Shown: piece by piece, positions 46,947 through 56,561 of the stretch
Layout: each line of letters opens with the position of its first letter
Position numbering within the stretch: position 1 is the stretch's first letter
Assembly (NCBI RefSeq): GCF_001625085.1
Contig: NZ_BDAW01000032.1
Location: 1-64,000 of the forward strand
DNA from: Nocardia acidivorans NBRC 108247
GTDB taxonomy: Bacteria > Actinomycetota > Actinomycetes > Mycobacteriales > Mycobacteriaceae
Direction: 5' to 3'
Length of the DNA stretch: 64,000 bases
The notes under the pieces: model-generated
The model's input: the letters and a program-made list of their open reading frames with translations, nothing else
The model's database searches: none
Told to the model about the DNA's origin: nothing
Program-made: the position numbers and the translations under genes

Positions 46947-49900
46947 TTACGGGAGTAGGGTTTCCACGCCATCTATGACGAGAGTGCGCAACGCGACGTC
47001 GATCTCGGCGAGCTCGAGCGCCGCGCCGATCCGCTCGGCGAGCACTCGAGCCTCCTGAAGCAGTGCCCGCGCGCGCTTATCGTCAGCAGGAAGCAGACGG
47101 GCCAGATCGATCAGCGCGGGAATCAGCTCGACCGGGCTGTCCTGGGTGCGCAATACGCCCACGGCCCGGTCCAGCAGTTCGGGGGAGGGACCGCCCCGCG
47201 CCGCCAAAGCCTGTGCGCGCAGCGCCCTTCCGATGGTCACCGGAGTATTCCAGCGCTCGGCCAGGACCAGTTCGTCGTCGGCGAGTTCGCGGGCGCGCTC
47301 GCGGTCGCCGAGGCGGATCAGCTCCAGCGCCGCGGAACTGCGCCAGGGGATATGCGCCGGATTGGCGATGCCCACCGCGCCGACCCGGCGACCGCACTCC
47401 AGGAAATGGCCTGCGGCCGCACGGGATTCGCCGCGGGCCGCGCACAGCAGGCCGCGAATATGGATGGCCACGGTCCATTCCCAGGTGGCGGGATTGGCAT
47501 TGGCGGTACGGCGGTCCAGCCAGTGTTCGGCTTCTTCGAGTCGGCCCAGGCCGATCAGGGCGTGGGCGTACTGGGCGGCGAGGGTCGCCGGTGGAACGAC
47601 GAACCGGTCGTCGATATCGCCGAGTATCGGACCCAGTTCGGTCAGCACCTCGCGGTAGGAGCCCGCGCGCAACATGACCTCCGAGCGCAGGATGGCGCGG
47701 TAGGTGTCGATGGCCCCGAAGTGCTGATCGGCGCGCTGGGCGGTGAGATGCAGCGCGCCGGGCAGATCGCCCTGCCACATCCGCAGGTGCGCCTGCATTC
47801 CGATGAGGTTGCTGGGCAGCAGCTCCTCGGCATGCTCGGGTGCCAGGCGCTGGACCGCGGTGCGGGCCTCGATGCGGACGCCGAAGGCATCGGCCCAGGT
47901 GAGGGTTGCCGCGGAGATCGGATCGGGTTCCGGCAGGGCGCGCAGTCCGGCGACCATGCCGCGCCAGGTGGGGGCGGACAGTCCGGCGATCATCCACAGT
48001 GACGCGCGAATCTCCCGCGCCGACGCGGGATCTCGCGGTGCGGTATCGGCGATAACGGCATCGAGTAGTCGCATGGCCGTGGTCGCCTCGTGACGCATGG
48101 CCATGGTCCAGGCCAGCGGGACGGCGGCGGTGGGCGCGGCGGCGCGCTCACGCTGACCGCGCAGGGCCTCGTCCAGATGTGCCCGTGCCGCGGCGGGATT
48201 GGTCCACAGCTCCAACTGCCCGAGCCGCACCAGCAGGTCGTCCCGCTGTTCGGGTGTGCAGAGGTGCAGGGCCAGTTCGAGCCAGCGCATCGCCTCGGCG
48301 AGAACGCGCTCGCGCAGGCATTCCTCGGCCGCGTCGATGAGCACCACGGTCCAGCCGGCGTAGTCGGAGCCACACAGATCCCGCAGGTAGCGGGCGACAT
48401 AGCGGGCCGGATGGCCGGTGCTGCGCGCATGTTCGGCGGCGGCCGTGCGGAACGCCGCGGACTCTTCCCTGCCGCCGAGCCACTGAATGGTGTTCGCGAT
48501 CAAAGGATGTCGCATCCGAGGTGGGTCCGCGACGGCCAGAACGCCCGCATCCGTGAGCAATTCGCACCGCTGCCGCACCTCGCCGGGGGGTTGGCCGCAG
48601 GCCGCCGCCAGGGTCTCGACACTCGGATCGAATTCTCCGAGCGCGGCCAGGGCCCGCATCATGCGCGAACCGCGAGCCGAAAACCCTTGCAGCAGAAGAC
48701 TGATCGCGCGCGTGTAGCGACCGTCGAGCAGATGGTCCGGTACCCGGGTGTGGTCGGCGCGCTCGGCCATATCCGCGATGACCGCGTCCACGAGCAGGGG
48801 TATCTCGGCGGCGGCACGCTCGATCTGCGCGGCCAGCTCCGGCGGGCAGACCGAGCCGGTGCGCCGCTCGTACAGTTCCGCGACCGCGGCCGGGCTCAGC
48901 CGTTGTAACCGCAGCACCCGCACCGCGAGCGGATCCACGCGGCCGTGCAGATCCACCACCCGCTGCTCCCAGAAGCTGCCGTCCAGGGCCACCACAATGA
49001 GCGCGCGGGCGGTCCGCAGCCCGGGTGCGACGGCGGCCAGCACCCGCACCGAGCGCTCATCCATCCGGCCCGCCCCATCGACCAGCATCAACGTCGGCGG
49101 CCCCACCCGCCGCCGCATCAGTGCGGTGCGCAGCCCCAGGACCACCATCTCCCCGGTCGCGTCAGCCGCCGCCGACCTGTGTGCCGCTATCGGCAACTCG
49201 ACTGGTACCGAGCCGCTCACCGGTAGTGCGCTGTCTGCTGCTGTCGCGCTGTCTGCTGCTGTCGCGCTGTCTGCCGTTGTCGCGCTGTCCGTTGCTGCCG
49301 CGCTGTCCGTTGCTGCCGCGCCGTCGAGACGGGTCAGCAGCTCGGTCGCCAGATCTCCGTGGCCGGAGGTGAGTTCGATCCGCAGTGCGTTCGGATAGCG
49401 CCGTGCGATCTCATCGAGCAGCACGGTCTTTCCGTACCCCGGGCGGCCGGTGACCACCGCCAGCCCGCCCGCACCGTCGGCGGCGCGGCGCACCAACTCG
49501 TCGATGGCCGCGAGCTCGTGCTCGCGATCCACGAGTCGTGTTCGGCGGGAATCGCTTTCGGAGGCGGCGGGCTCGGGAGAGGCGGCGGGCTCGGGAGAGG
49601 CAGCGGGCTCGGGAGATTGCGGTGCAACGGTTTCCATGGCCTGCGGCGGGGTCGAGTCCGTTTCCCGGCCCGCGAGAATCCGCTCCTGTAGCGCGCGCAG
49701 CTCCGCACCGGGTTCGACGCCGAGCTCATCCACCAGCATCCGCCTGGTGTCGCGATAGACGGCCAATGCCTCGGACCTCCGCCCCAGGTCGGCGAGGGCG
49801 CGCATCAGCGTGGCGCGCAACCGCTCTCGCAACGGGTGCTCGTGCGCCAGCGAGCGCAGGGCATCGATCGCCTCGTCGGCGCGACCCCGCAGCACGGTCA

Positions 49901-50429
49901 GCTCGAGGCTGTCCTCCACGATCGCGAGCCGCCGCTCCGCCAGCGCGCTCCGCTGCTGCTGTGCCCACGGTCCCGGAATTCCCGCCAATGGCTCGCCCGC
50001 GCACAGGGCCAGCGCCTCGGCGTACAGCCCCGCGGCGCGCTCGGCATCGTGCGCCCGGCGCGCCCGCGTCGCGGCGCCCGCCAACCGGTCCAGCACACCG
50101 ATATCGACCTGATCGTCCTCGATGCGCAACTGGTAACCGCCGTGCCCGGACAGCAGCACGCTCGACGGCGTCCGCGGCGGCCGATCCGGCTCCAGAATCC
50201 GGCGCAGTGCCGAAATATGGGTCTGAATCACGGCATTGCCGCTGGCGGGCGGTTCATCGTCGTACAGAGCGGCCGACAGCGCCGCCGCCGAAACCCATTG
50301 CCGCCGCCGCATGGCCAGCACCGCGAGCACCCCGCGCCGCTGCGGCGGCCCCAACGGCCGCATCCGCCCGTTCAGCCGCGCCTGTACCCCGTCCAACAGG
50401 ATCAGGTGTAGCGCGTTCGCCCGACCCAT
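46947..50429 (-). CDS. large SARP/AfsR-type regulator (wHTH-BTAD-ATPase-TPR)
   Basis: A 1160-residue regulator. Residues ~5-95 are an OmpR-type winged helix (QRRGVLAVLAMRRRQWVSAA, AVIQTHISALRRILEPDRPP); ~96-245 a bacterial transcriptional activator domain (EALALCAGEPLAGIPGPWAQ, ALAVYRDTRRMLVDELGVEP). An AAA/NB-ARC-like ATPase follows with VVTGRPGYGKTVLLDEI (Walker A), then ~600 residues of TPR-like helical repeats. No C-terminal LuxR HTH is seen. Such proteins activate secondary-metabolite genes in response to nucleotide or protein signals. Two in-frame 18-bp repeats expand linkers (49228-49317, 49561-49614). ATG 50429 has GGAGAGG upstream; GTG 50441 is an alternative. Confidence 0.88.
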   Translation of the reverse strand: MGRANALHLILLDGVQARLNGRMRPLGPPQRRGVLAVLAMRRRQWVSAAALSAALYDDEPPASGNAVIQTHISALRRILEPDRPPRTPSSVLLSGHGGYQLRIEDDQVDIGVLDRLAGAATRARRAHDAERAAGLYAEALALCAGEPLAGIPGPWAQQQRSALAERRLAIVEDSLELTVLRGRADEAIDALRSLAHEHPLRERLRATLMRALADLGRRSEALAVYRDTRRMLVDELGVEPGAELRALQERILAGRETDSTPPQAMETVAPQSPEPAASPEPAASPEPAASESDSRRTRLVDREHELAAIDELVRRAADGAGGLAVVTGRPGYGKTVLLDEIARRYPNALRIELTSGHGDLATELLTRLDGAAATDSAAATDSATTADSATAADSATAADSALPVSGSVPVELPIAAHRSAAADATGEMVVLGLRTALMRRRVGPPTLMLVDGAGRMDERSVRVLAAVAPGLRTARALIVVALDGSFWEQRVVDLHGRVDPLAVRVLRLQRLSPAAVAELYERRTGSVCPPELAAQIERAAAEIPLLVDAVIADMAERADHTRVPDHLLDGRYTRAISLLLQGFSARGSRMMRALAALGEFDPSVETLAAACGQPPGEVRQRCELLTDAGVLAVADPPRMRHPLIANTIQWLGGREESAAFRTAAAEHARSTGHPARYVARYLRDLCGSDYAGWTVVLIDAAEECLRERVLAEAMRWLELALHLCTPEQRDDLLVRLGQLELWTNPAAARAHLDEALRGQRERAAAPTAAVPLAWTMAMRHEATTAMRLLDAVIADTAPRDPASAREIRASLWMIAGLSAPTWRGMVAGLRALPEPDPISAATLTWADAFGVRIEARTAVQRLAPEHAEELLPSNLIGMQAHLRMWQGDLPGALHLTAQRADQHFGAIDTYRAILRSEVMLRAGSYREVLTELGPILGDIDDRFVVPPATLAAQYAHALIGLGRLEEAEHWLDRRTANANPATWEWTVAIHIRGLLCAARGESRAAAGHFLECGRRVGAVGIANPAHIPWRSSAALELIRLGDRERARELADDELVLAERWNTPVTIGRALRAQALAARGGPSPELLDRAVGVLRTQDSPVELIPALIDLARLLPADDKRARALLQEARVLAERIGAALELAEIDVALRTLVIDGVETLLP
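49228..49317 (-). repeat. 18-bp coding minisatellite (5 units)
   Basis: Five tandem copies of an 18-base unit (gcgctgtctgctgctgtc and close variants) begin at 49228, 49246, 49264, 49282 and 49300. In the regulator they encode Ala-Thr-Asp-Ser-rich hexapeptides inserted shortly after the Walker A region. Unit length is a multiple of three, so copy-number change keeps the frame. Confidence 0.85.
49561..49614 (-). repeat. 18-bp coding minisatellite (3 units)
   Basis: Three tandem 18-base units (gaggcggcgggctcggga type) at 49561, 49579 and 49597 encode Ser-Pro-Glu-Pro-Ala-Ala three times, a flexible linker between the BTAD and ATPase domains. Confidence 0.85.
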
Positions 50430-50616
50430 CGACCTCTCCACGCCATTGCCCTTCGCGCACCCGCGGCAACCGGTGGGTTATCGCGCGATCGGGCCGTAAC
50501 CTTACCGGTGACGGGCAGTCGGCGGCCGCCGCCCCCGGGTATCCGAAGTCACCGGGAGTCGAACGCGGTGTGGCCCCGCGCCCTTTCGGCCGAGGCCACA
50601 CGCACGCGCCGGAGTA

Positions 50617-51639
50617 TTACCGCGCGCTGCCGCCCGTGGCGGGTGTCAGCGCCCGATCCGCCAGACAGGACCGCAACCCGCGCGTGAGTTCGGCCCGGTC
50701 CAGGTCGCGGCCGATGAACACCACCTTGCCGGTGCGGTCCGGCTGGTTCCACGGCGTCGACGGGCGGATCTCGAACACCTCGTGCACACCCTGCAGGACG
50801 AAACGGCGCTCATCGTTTGCTACCGCGAACAATCCCTTCATCCGATAGACCTCCGCACCGTGCTCACTCAGGTGCGCGGTCAGCCACTCCTCGAGCGCTC
50901 GCTGGTCCACGGCCCCGTCCAATTCGATGCCGACCGAGGTGAGGGTCGGATCATGCTGGTGCCCATCATCTTCCAGCCAGTGCGGATCGCCCGCCATGGG
51001 CCGCGACAGGTCGAACGCCGCGATGCCGAGCACATCGCCCAGATCGATTTCCGCGTACCGGGAGGCAATGACGTCGGCGGTCGCATTGATCGCGCGCACC
51101 TGCCGCTGGACCGCGTCCAGCTCCGCCGCGTCGACCAGATCCACCTTGTTGATCACGATGCGGTCGGCGAAGGCGATCTGATCGGCCACCACGGAACCCA
51201 GCCCGTCATGGCCGGTTTCGGCGAGGTGACCGCGAATGTGCTTGGCGTCCACCAGCGTGACGATGGCGTCCAAGGTGAAATGCGCGGCGATCTCCTCGTC
51301 CACGAAGAAGGTCTGCGCCACCGGATTGGGATCGGCGAGCCCGCTGGTCTCGATGAGAATGCGATCGAAGCGATCACTGCGGGCCAGCAGCGACCGCAGG
51401 ATCTCGATCAGATCGGTGCGGGCCGTGCAGCACAGGCAGCAGCCGTTGCTCATTTCGATGATCTTCTCGTCCGCGTTCAGCACCAGATCGTTGTCGATCG
51501 GGATTTCGCCGAACTCGTTCTCTATCACCGCGATCCGATGCCCGTGATTGGCGGTCAGAATGTGATTGACCAGCGTCGTCTTACCGGATCCGAGGAATCC
51601 GGTCAGAACGGTCACCGGGATCTTGTTGTGCTCAGCCAT
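50617..51639 (-). CDS. CobW/COG0523 family GTPase (metal chaperone)
   Basis: A 340-residue GTPase. VTVLTGFLGSGKTTLVNHIL is Walker A, IAVIENEFGEIPIDN the switch region, MSNGCCLCCTARTDL the metal-binding Cys motif (family CxCC; here CCLCC), LIETSGLADP Walker B-like, and VINKVDLVD the guanine site. A CobW C-terminal domain follows with a His-rich loop (DDGHQHDP). These proteins insert zinc or other metals into client enzymes. It is last in the minus-strand operon, overlapping ubiD by eight bases. Likely clients are the two amidohydrolases of the island; this is inference. ATG 51639 has AGGAGC upstream. Confidence 0.92.
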   Translation of the reverse strand: MAEHNKIPVTVLTGFLGSGKTTLVNHILTANHGHRIAVIENEFGEIPIDNDLVLNADEKIIEMSNGCCLCCTARTDLIEILRSLLARSDRFDRILIETSGLADPNPVAQTFFVDEEIAAHFTLDAIVTLVDAKHIRGHLAETGHDGLGSVVADQIAFADRIVINKVDLVDAAELDAVQRQVRAINATADVIASRYAEIDLGDVLGIAAFDLSRPMAGDPHWLEDDGHQHDPTLTSVGIELDGAVDQRALEEWLTAHLSEHGAEVYRMKGLFAVANDERRFVLQGVHEVFEIRPSTPWNQPDRTGKVVFIGRDLDRAELTRGLRSCLADRALTPATGGSAR

Positions 51640-53032
51640 GATTCGCTCCTGTCGAGAGGGTGGTGAGGAGGGTGCGCGCACGGGACATCGCGTCATCGGA
51701 TATTTCGATGCGCCTACCCTCGAATTCGGGTCCGCGGGTGGCGTCCAAGCCCATGCGCGAAGTGGTTCCGTCGCTGGTGGAGGACGGATCCAGGGGTGAT
51801 CCGGGCAGCCCGTCCACGGTGAGAATGTCGCGGTGCGGCTGGAAATGCGTGGCCAGCGCCCACAGCACCGCCGCGTCATCGGTGAGATCGATATCGCTGT
51901 CCACCGCGATGACGGTCTTGAGGTACGGATCCCAGCCCAGCAGTCCGAGCATGATCTGCCGGGCCTGACCCGGACGGGACTGGCGCACCGCCACATAGCA
52001 GTGGAAGTGCGTGCCCGAGGTCGGATAGTGCACCGCGGTCACATCCGGAAAACGCGCCTTGAGTTTCTCCGCCATCTCCGATTCCCGCGGCACGCGAGCG
52101 AGATTCAGGTGTTCGGCGGTATTGCCGCCCTCGACGTCGAACAGCATCGGCTGCCGTCGCCGCAGGATGGTCTCGACCCGCAGCACATTATTGGTGGAGC
52201 GATTGGACGAGTACCCGGAGAACTCGCCGAACGGCCCCTCCTGGGCGTGCGCGGCGGGATCGATCACGCCCTCCAGGACGAAGTCCGACCACGCCGGAAC
52301 GCCGATCCCGTATGCGGGGGTCGCCACCACCTCGAGAGGTTCGCCGAACAGTCCGCCCGCGACCGCCCGCTCATCGACGTCGTACCCCACCCGCGCGGAC
52401 GCGGCGAGCATGAACAGCGGATGGCCGCCGATCACCATGGCCACCGGCATCGGCTCACCGCGTTCGGCATAGCGTGCCAGCATGCGCCAGAGATCGCCCC
52501 GTGAATGCAGGCTGGTGGCCAACTCGGTCGGCGAATGCACCATGGCCCGGTGGTAGCTCATATTTCCCACGCCGGTGTCCGGATCGGTGGCGACGATGAT
52601 GCCGCTGGTGATGTACGGCGCGCGGTCGGAAGCGAAGTGGCGCAACATCGGTAGTGAACCCAGGTCCACTTCCGCGCCCGAGCGGACATCCTCGAGGATC
52701 GGCCCGGAATCGACGTACCGCGGTGGCACCGGTGCGGCGGCCCGCGCGGCGAAGGTCTCGTGCAACTGCTCCGGACGCGTTCCCAACATGCGCGCGATCC
52801 GCGTGCGGGAGGCGAACATATTGCTCACCACCGGCACGTCGACACCATTCACCTTGCGGCACAACAGCATTTCCTCGCGACCGCGCGCGGCGAGTTCGTA
52901 GATCAATCCCGTGACGCCTTGATCGGCGGCGACCACATCGTCGAGGACCAGCACGTCCTCGGGATGCTCGATCCGGTATCGCTCCACGAAGGCGTGTGAA
53001 TCCTGGTGCGGGGCAAGGTTTTCGTAGGTCAT
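51632..53032 (-). CDS. UbiD family prenylated-FMN-dependent decarboxylase
   Basis: A 466-residue UbiD-type reversible decarboxylase. VGNMSYHRAMVHSPTELATS carries the Asn/Arg metal-prFMN site, QEGPFGEFSGYSS the metal-binding Glu region, and ETILRRRQPMLFDVEGG the later active-site strand. Such enzymes decarboxylate unsaturated or aromatic acids. A ubiX gene lies directly upstream (ATGA overlap 53029-53032), supplying the cofactor. No small third subunit gene is present. Neighbouring nucleobase permeases and a deaminase suggest an N-heteroaromatic carboxylate as substrate, not the usual phenolics; this is inference. Confidence 0.92.
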   Translation of the reverse strand: MTYENLAPHQDSHAFVERYRIEHPEDVLVLDDVVAADQGVTGLIYELAARGREEMLLCRKVNGVDVPVVSNMFASRTRIARMLGTRPEQLHETFAARAAAPVPPRYVDSGPILEDVRSGAEVDLGSLPMLRHFASDRAPYITSGIIVATDPDTGVGNMSYHRAMVHSPTELATSLHSRGDLWRMLARYAERGEPMPVAMVIGGHPLFMLAASARVGYDVDERAVAGGLFGEPLEVVATPAYGIGVPAWSDFVLEGVIDPAAHAQEGPFGEFSGYSSNRSTNNVLRVETILRRRQPMLFDVEGGNTAEHLNLARVPRESEMAEKLKARFPDVTAVHYPTSGTHFHCYVAVRQSRPGQARQIMLGLLGWDPYLKTVIAVDSDIDLTDDAAVLWALATHFQPHRDILTVDGLPGSPLDPSSTSDGTTSRMGLDATRGPEFEGRRIEISDDAMSRARTLLTTLSTGANHG

Positions 53033-53664
53033 CGGGCGGCTCCGGTCAGTCGGTCGGCGGGTATCGGACCCTGCCAGCGGGGAAACAGGTCGTGCTCGAT
53101 GCCGAACTGGTCGAGGATCTTCCCGCTCAGGTGCGCGAGCAACGCCTCGATCGAATCGGGCCGCTGATAGAACGCGGGAACCGGCGGCAGCACGATCGCA
53201 CCCGCCTCGGTCACGGCCGTCATATTGCGCAAATGCACCAGGCTCAAAGGGGTTTCGCGGGTCACCAGCACCAGGCGGCGGCGCTCCTTGAGACAGACAT
53301 CGGCGGCTCGGCTCAGCAGGTCATCGGAATAGCCGTGCGCGATACCGGCCAGCGTCTTCATCGAACACGGCACCACCACCATCCCCATGGTGAGAAATGA
53401 CCCGGAGGCGATGGACGCGGCGATATCGCCGCGCTGATGCGTCACATCGGCGAGCGCGCAGAACTCCTCGGGCCGCAGCCCGGTTTCCAGTTCCAGGGTG
53501 CGATGGGCCGCCCGCGACAGCACCAGATGTGTTTCCACGACCCGCAATCGGCGCAAGGCGGTCAGCAGATGGATGGCCAGTTGCGGTGCGCTCGCGCCGG
53601 TGACCCCCACGATGAGCCGCGGTCGCTCGGGCGCGAGCCCGGTATCGCGATATTCAGCAGACAT
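53029..53664 (-). CDS. ubiX: UbiX family flavin prenyltransferase
   Basis: A 211-residue enzyme that prenylates FMN with a dimethylallyl donor to make prFMN. LIVGVTGASAPQLAIHLL is the FMN-binding start, and VVPCSMKTLAGIAHGYSDDL then LVLVTRETPLSLVHLRNM are the near-invariant UbiX motifs. ATG 53664 was chosen because upstream frame has no likeness. It overlaps the upstream permease gene by 11 bases and ubiD by four, so these products are made together. Confidence 0.95.
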   Translation of the reverse strand: MSAEYRDTGLAPERPRLIVGVTGASAPQLAIHLLTALRRLRVVETHLVLSRAAHRTLELETGLRPEEFCALADVTHQRGDIAASIASGSFLTMGMVVVPCSMKTLAGIAHGYSDDLLSRAADVCLKERRRLVLVTRETPLSLVHLRNMTAVTEAGAIVLPPVPAFYQRPDSIEALLAHLSGKILDQFGIEHDLFPRWQGPIPADRLTGAAR

Positions 53665-54997
53665 GACGATCTCTCTCGGAGGAATGGAACAGCGCGTTGA
53701 GCCCGATCGCGAGGATGGTTCCCGTCGCAACGCCGCTCTTGCAGAACATTTCGGCGTAGTCGGGTAGCTGCCTGTAGAAGTTCGGCGCGAACGCGGGCAC
53801 CAGTCCGACCCCCAGCGACAGCATGACGATGGTCAGATTGGCGGATCGGTCGAAATCCACCCGCGCCAGAATCTGGATACCGGAGACGGTCAGCGCGCCG
53901 AAGGTCACGATGGCGGCCGCGCCGATCACCGGCTCCGGAATGGCCGAGGCCAGCCGCCCGATCGGCTGGAACACCCCGAATAGGATCAACAGCACGCCCA
54001 CGACGACAACCGGATAGCGGCTGCGCACCTTGGTCAGTGCGATGAGCCCGATGTTCTGACCGAATGTGGTGTACAGGAACCCATTACAGAATCCGCTGCA
54101 CAGCGTCATCAGCCCGTCCACGCGCAGCAGCCGCGCGATGTCCTCGGGCCCGACCGGTTTGCCGACCACCTCGCCGACCGCCAGCCCCTGCCCCGAACCC
54201 TCGACCATCAGGACGAAGACGATCACCAGAAACAGCAGGATCGACGGAATATCGAAGCGCAGCGCACCGAAATGCATCGGGCCGATGATGCCGATGACCG
54301 GTCCGTGCGCGACGTGGGACAGCGAACCGATCCCGACCGACCAGCCGATGATCGCGCCGATCACCAGCGCCAGCAGGATCGACAACTGTCCGAGCAGCCC
54401 GCGGAACAGCCGCCGGAACACCACCATCAACGCCACGGTGCCGGCCGCGAGCCCGATATGGCCGAGCCGCCCGTAGTCGCGCGAGCTCGGATCGGAACCG
54501 GCGATCAGCCGGACGCCGACCGGAATGAGGGTCAGTCCGATCAGGGTGATCACCGTGCCGGTCACCACCGCGGGAAACAGTCGCAGCAGCAGGCTGAAAT
54601 ACGGCGCGGCCAGCACCCAGATCAGGCCCGCGACCAACAGCGAACCGTAAACCGTTGGCAGTCCGCGACTTTGGCCGACCAGGACCATCGGCACAATCCC
54701 GCTGGAGGCGGCTCCCACCACCAGCGGCATGCGAATACCGAACTTCCACACCCCGGCCGCCTGGATGAGGGTGCCCACCCCGGCGAGGATCAGATCGATG
54801 CTGATCAGGTCCGCGATCTGCGCGCCGGTCAGACCGAGCGCGGCGCCGACCACAATGGGGACCACGACCGCACCCGCGTACATCACCAGGGTGTGTTGCA
54901 GGCCGAGTAATACCATGTGCCAGAACGGCGGTCGCTGATCTACCGCATCGATATCGCCGGTTTCCGCTATCTCGCGTTCGGGCTGTTCCAGTGCCAT
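53654..54997 (-). CDS. NCS2 family nucleobase permease (copy 2)
   Basis: A 447-residue membrane transporter with about 14 helices. The NCS2 signature is intact: GQNIGLIALTKVRSRYP (QN-x-G-x4-T-K). MVLLGLQHTLVMYAGAVVVP opens the first helix with the usual Gln-His. The family imports xanthine, urate, uracil or related rings with protons. ATG 54997 lies seven bases after the stop of the other permease gene. Divergence between the two copies suggests two different substrates. Confidence 0.92.
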   Translation of the reverse strand: MALEQPEREIAETGDIDAVDQRPPFWHMVLLGLQHTLVMYAGAVVVPIVVGAALGLTGAQIADLISIDLILAGVGTLIQAAGVWKFGIRMPLVVGAASSGIVPMVLVGQSRGLPTVYGSLLVAGLIWVLAAPYFSLLLRLFPAVVTGTVITLIGLTLIPVGVRLIAGSDPSSRDYGRLGHIGLAAGTVALMVVFRRLFRGLLGQLSILLALVIGAIIGWSVGIGSLSHVAHGPVIGIIGPMHFGALRFDIPSILLFLVIVFVLMVEGSGQGLAVGEVVGKPVGPEDIARLLRVDGLMTLCSGFCNGFLYTTFGQNIGLIALTKVRSRYPVVVVGVLLILFGVFQPIGRLASAIPEPVIGAAAIVTFGALTVSGIQILARVDFDRSANLTIVMLSLGVGLVPAFAPNFYRQLPDYAEMFCKSGVATGTILAIGLNALFHSSERDRHVC

Positions 54998-55004
54998 GAC
55001 GTGC

Positions 55005-56495
55005 TCAGATCGCCGGACGCGGTTGGGCCGGAACGGATCCGTCCACCACGGGCCGAGGGTCGACCGCGGGTGCATCCGCCGCTGTGGCGTCGTGCGCATC
55101 GGTGGCGGTGCCCGCACGCGGATCCGTTGCGGTGTCCTCGTGCACCGGATGTTCGGCGTGCTGCGAGTCTTCCCCACCGACCCCGTTGAGCAGAAGATTC
55201 AGCAGGAACGCCGCGATACCCCCGGCCGCGATTCCACTCGACAGCACGGTCTGCATGGGCACCGGCAGGTTGCTGTAGAACTCGGGCGCACCCACCGGCA
55301 TGAGGCCGAAACCGAAGGCGATGGCGACGATCAGATGATTGCGCGGCCGGCTGAAATCCGCTGCGAGCATGAACTTCACACCGATCGCGCCGAGCGTGCC
55401 GAACATGACTATCCCGATACCGCCGAGCACCGGTCCCGGCAGCGAGGCCACGACCGCACCGAGCTTGGGCATCAATCCGATGATCACCAGGATCACCCCC
55501 GCGCCGGCGACGACATAGCGGCTCATCACCCGGGTGATGCTGACCAATCCGACGTTCCCGCCGAAGGTGACGAAGGTGAATGAGCTGAACACCCCGGCCA
55601 GCGCCGTGCCGAGCCCGTCGGCGCGTAGCGCCCGGGCGATATCCCGCGGTCCGAGCTCTCGTCCCACGATCTCCCCGGTGGCGAAGGTATCGCCGGTGGA
55701 CTCGACCATATTGACCACCTGCACCACCAGCATGGGCAGGATGGCGGCCACCACGAAGACCGGCGCACCGAAGGAAAAGGGATGTGCCAGACCGAAAATC
55801 GGCGCGGCGGTGGTGGCCGAGAAATCGGTCAGACCCATCGGCCACGCCGCCAGGGTGCCCACTCCGAGCGCGATGAGAATGGCGAAGCGGCCGATGGCCG
55901 GGCGCGCGAGTCGTTCGATCACCACGACGAGTACGACGGTGCCGAGGGCGAGCAGAAGTCGTTTGGGCGCACCGTGATCCGCGGCCGTCATCGGCCCCGC
56001 GATCAGTCGCGAGGTCGACGGCAGCAGGGAGAATCCGATGATCGCGATGGTCGTACCGGTCACGATGGGCGGAAAGTAGCGGGCCAGTTTGGCGAACCAC
56101 GGCGCGACGATCCAGGTGAGCACGCCCACCACGATGGTCGCCCCGAAGACCGCGGGCAGTCCGGCGTTGGTGCCGACGATGATGGCCGGGGTGATGCCGG
56201 TGAAGGTGGAGCCCATCACAATGGGCAGCCGCACACCGATATTGAAGATCCCGAGCGTTTGCAGGAGGGTCGCGACGCCGCTGACCAGTACGTTCGCGGT
56301 CACCAGGGTGGTGACCTGGGCGGGCGACAGACCCAGGCCCGCGCCGATGACCAGTGGCACGGTGACCATGCCGGAGTAGGCGACGATGACGTGCTGCAGG
56401 GCGAGCGGGATCAGGTGCCGGATCGGCGGGACGGTGTCGACGGGATGGCGCGGTGCGGTGGACCGGTGGCGTCTGAGGGTGAAACGGGTATTCAT
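55005..56495 (-). CDS. NCS2 family nucleobase permease (copy 1)
   Basis: A 496-residue NCS2 transporter. LIPLALQHVIVAYSGMVTVP starts the transmembrane core; FGGNVGLVSITRVMSRYVVA is the signature, with Gly in place of the usual Gln/Glu/Pro before Asn. The C-terminal ~50 residues are a hydrophilic, acidic and His-containing tail (EDSQHAEHPVHEDTATDPRA) unusual for the family. CAGGAG precedes ATG 56495. It follows the amidohydrolase gene with a 66-base gap and likely imports the island's substrate. Confidence 0.92.
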   Translation of the reverse strand: MNTRFTLRRHRSTAPRHPVDTVPPIRHLIPLALQHVIVAYSGMVTVPLVIGAGLGLSPAQVTTLVTANVLVSGVATLLQTLGIFNIGVRLPIVMGSTFTGITPAIIVGTNAGLPAVFGATIVVGVLTWIVAPWFAKLARYFPPIVTGTTIAIIGFSLLPSTSRLIAGPMTAADHGAPKRLLLALGTVVLVVVIERLARPAIGRFAILIALGVGTLAAWPMGLTDFSATTAAPIFGLAHPFSFGAPVFVVAAILPMLVVQVVNMVESTGDTFATGEIVGRELGPRDIARALRADGLGTALAGVFSSFTFVTFGGNVGLVSITRVMSRYVVAGAGVILVIIGLMPKLGAVVASLPGPVLGGIGIVMFGTLGAIGVKFMLAADFSRPRNHLIVAIAFGFGLMPVGAPEFYSNLPVPMQTVLSSGIAAGGIAAFLLNLLLNGVGGEDSQHAEHPVHEDTATDPRAGTATDAHDATAADAPAVDPRPVVDGSVPAQPRPAI

Positions 56496-56561
56496 GGGTA
56501 ACTCCTGGACGAGCGGTGCGACGCGGGGGACGGGCGTCGAAAAAGGCTGGGCCGCAAGCAC

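Noticed and set aside
49228..49317. Short regular repeats considered as a CRISPR array
   Set aside because: Units are contiguous 18-mers without spacers and continue an open reading frame.
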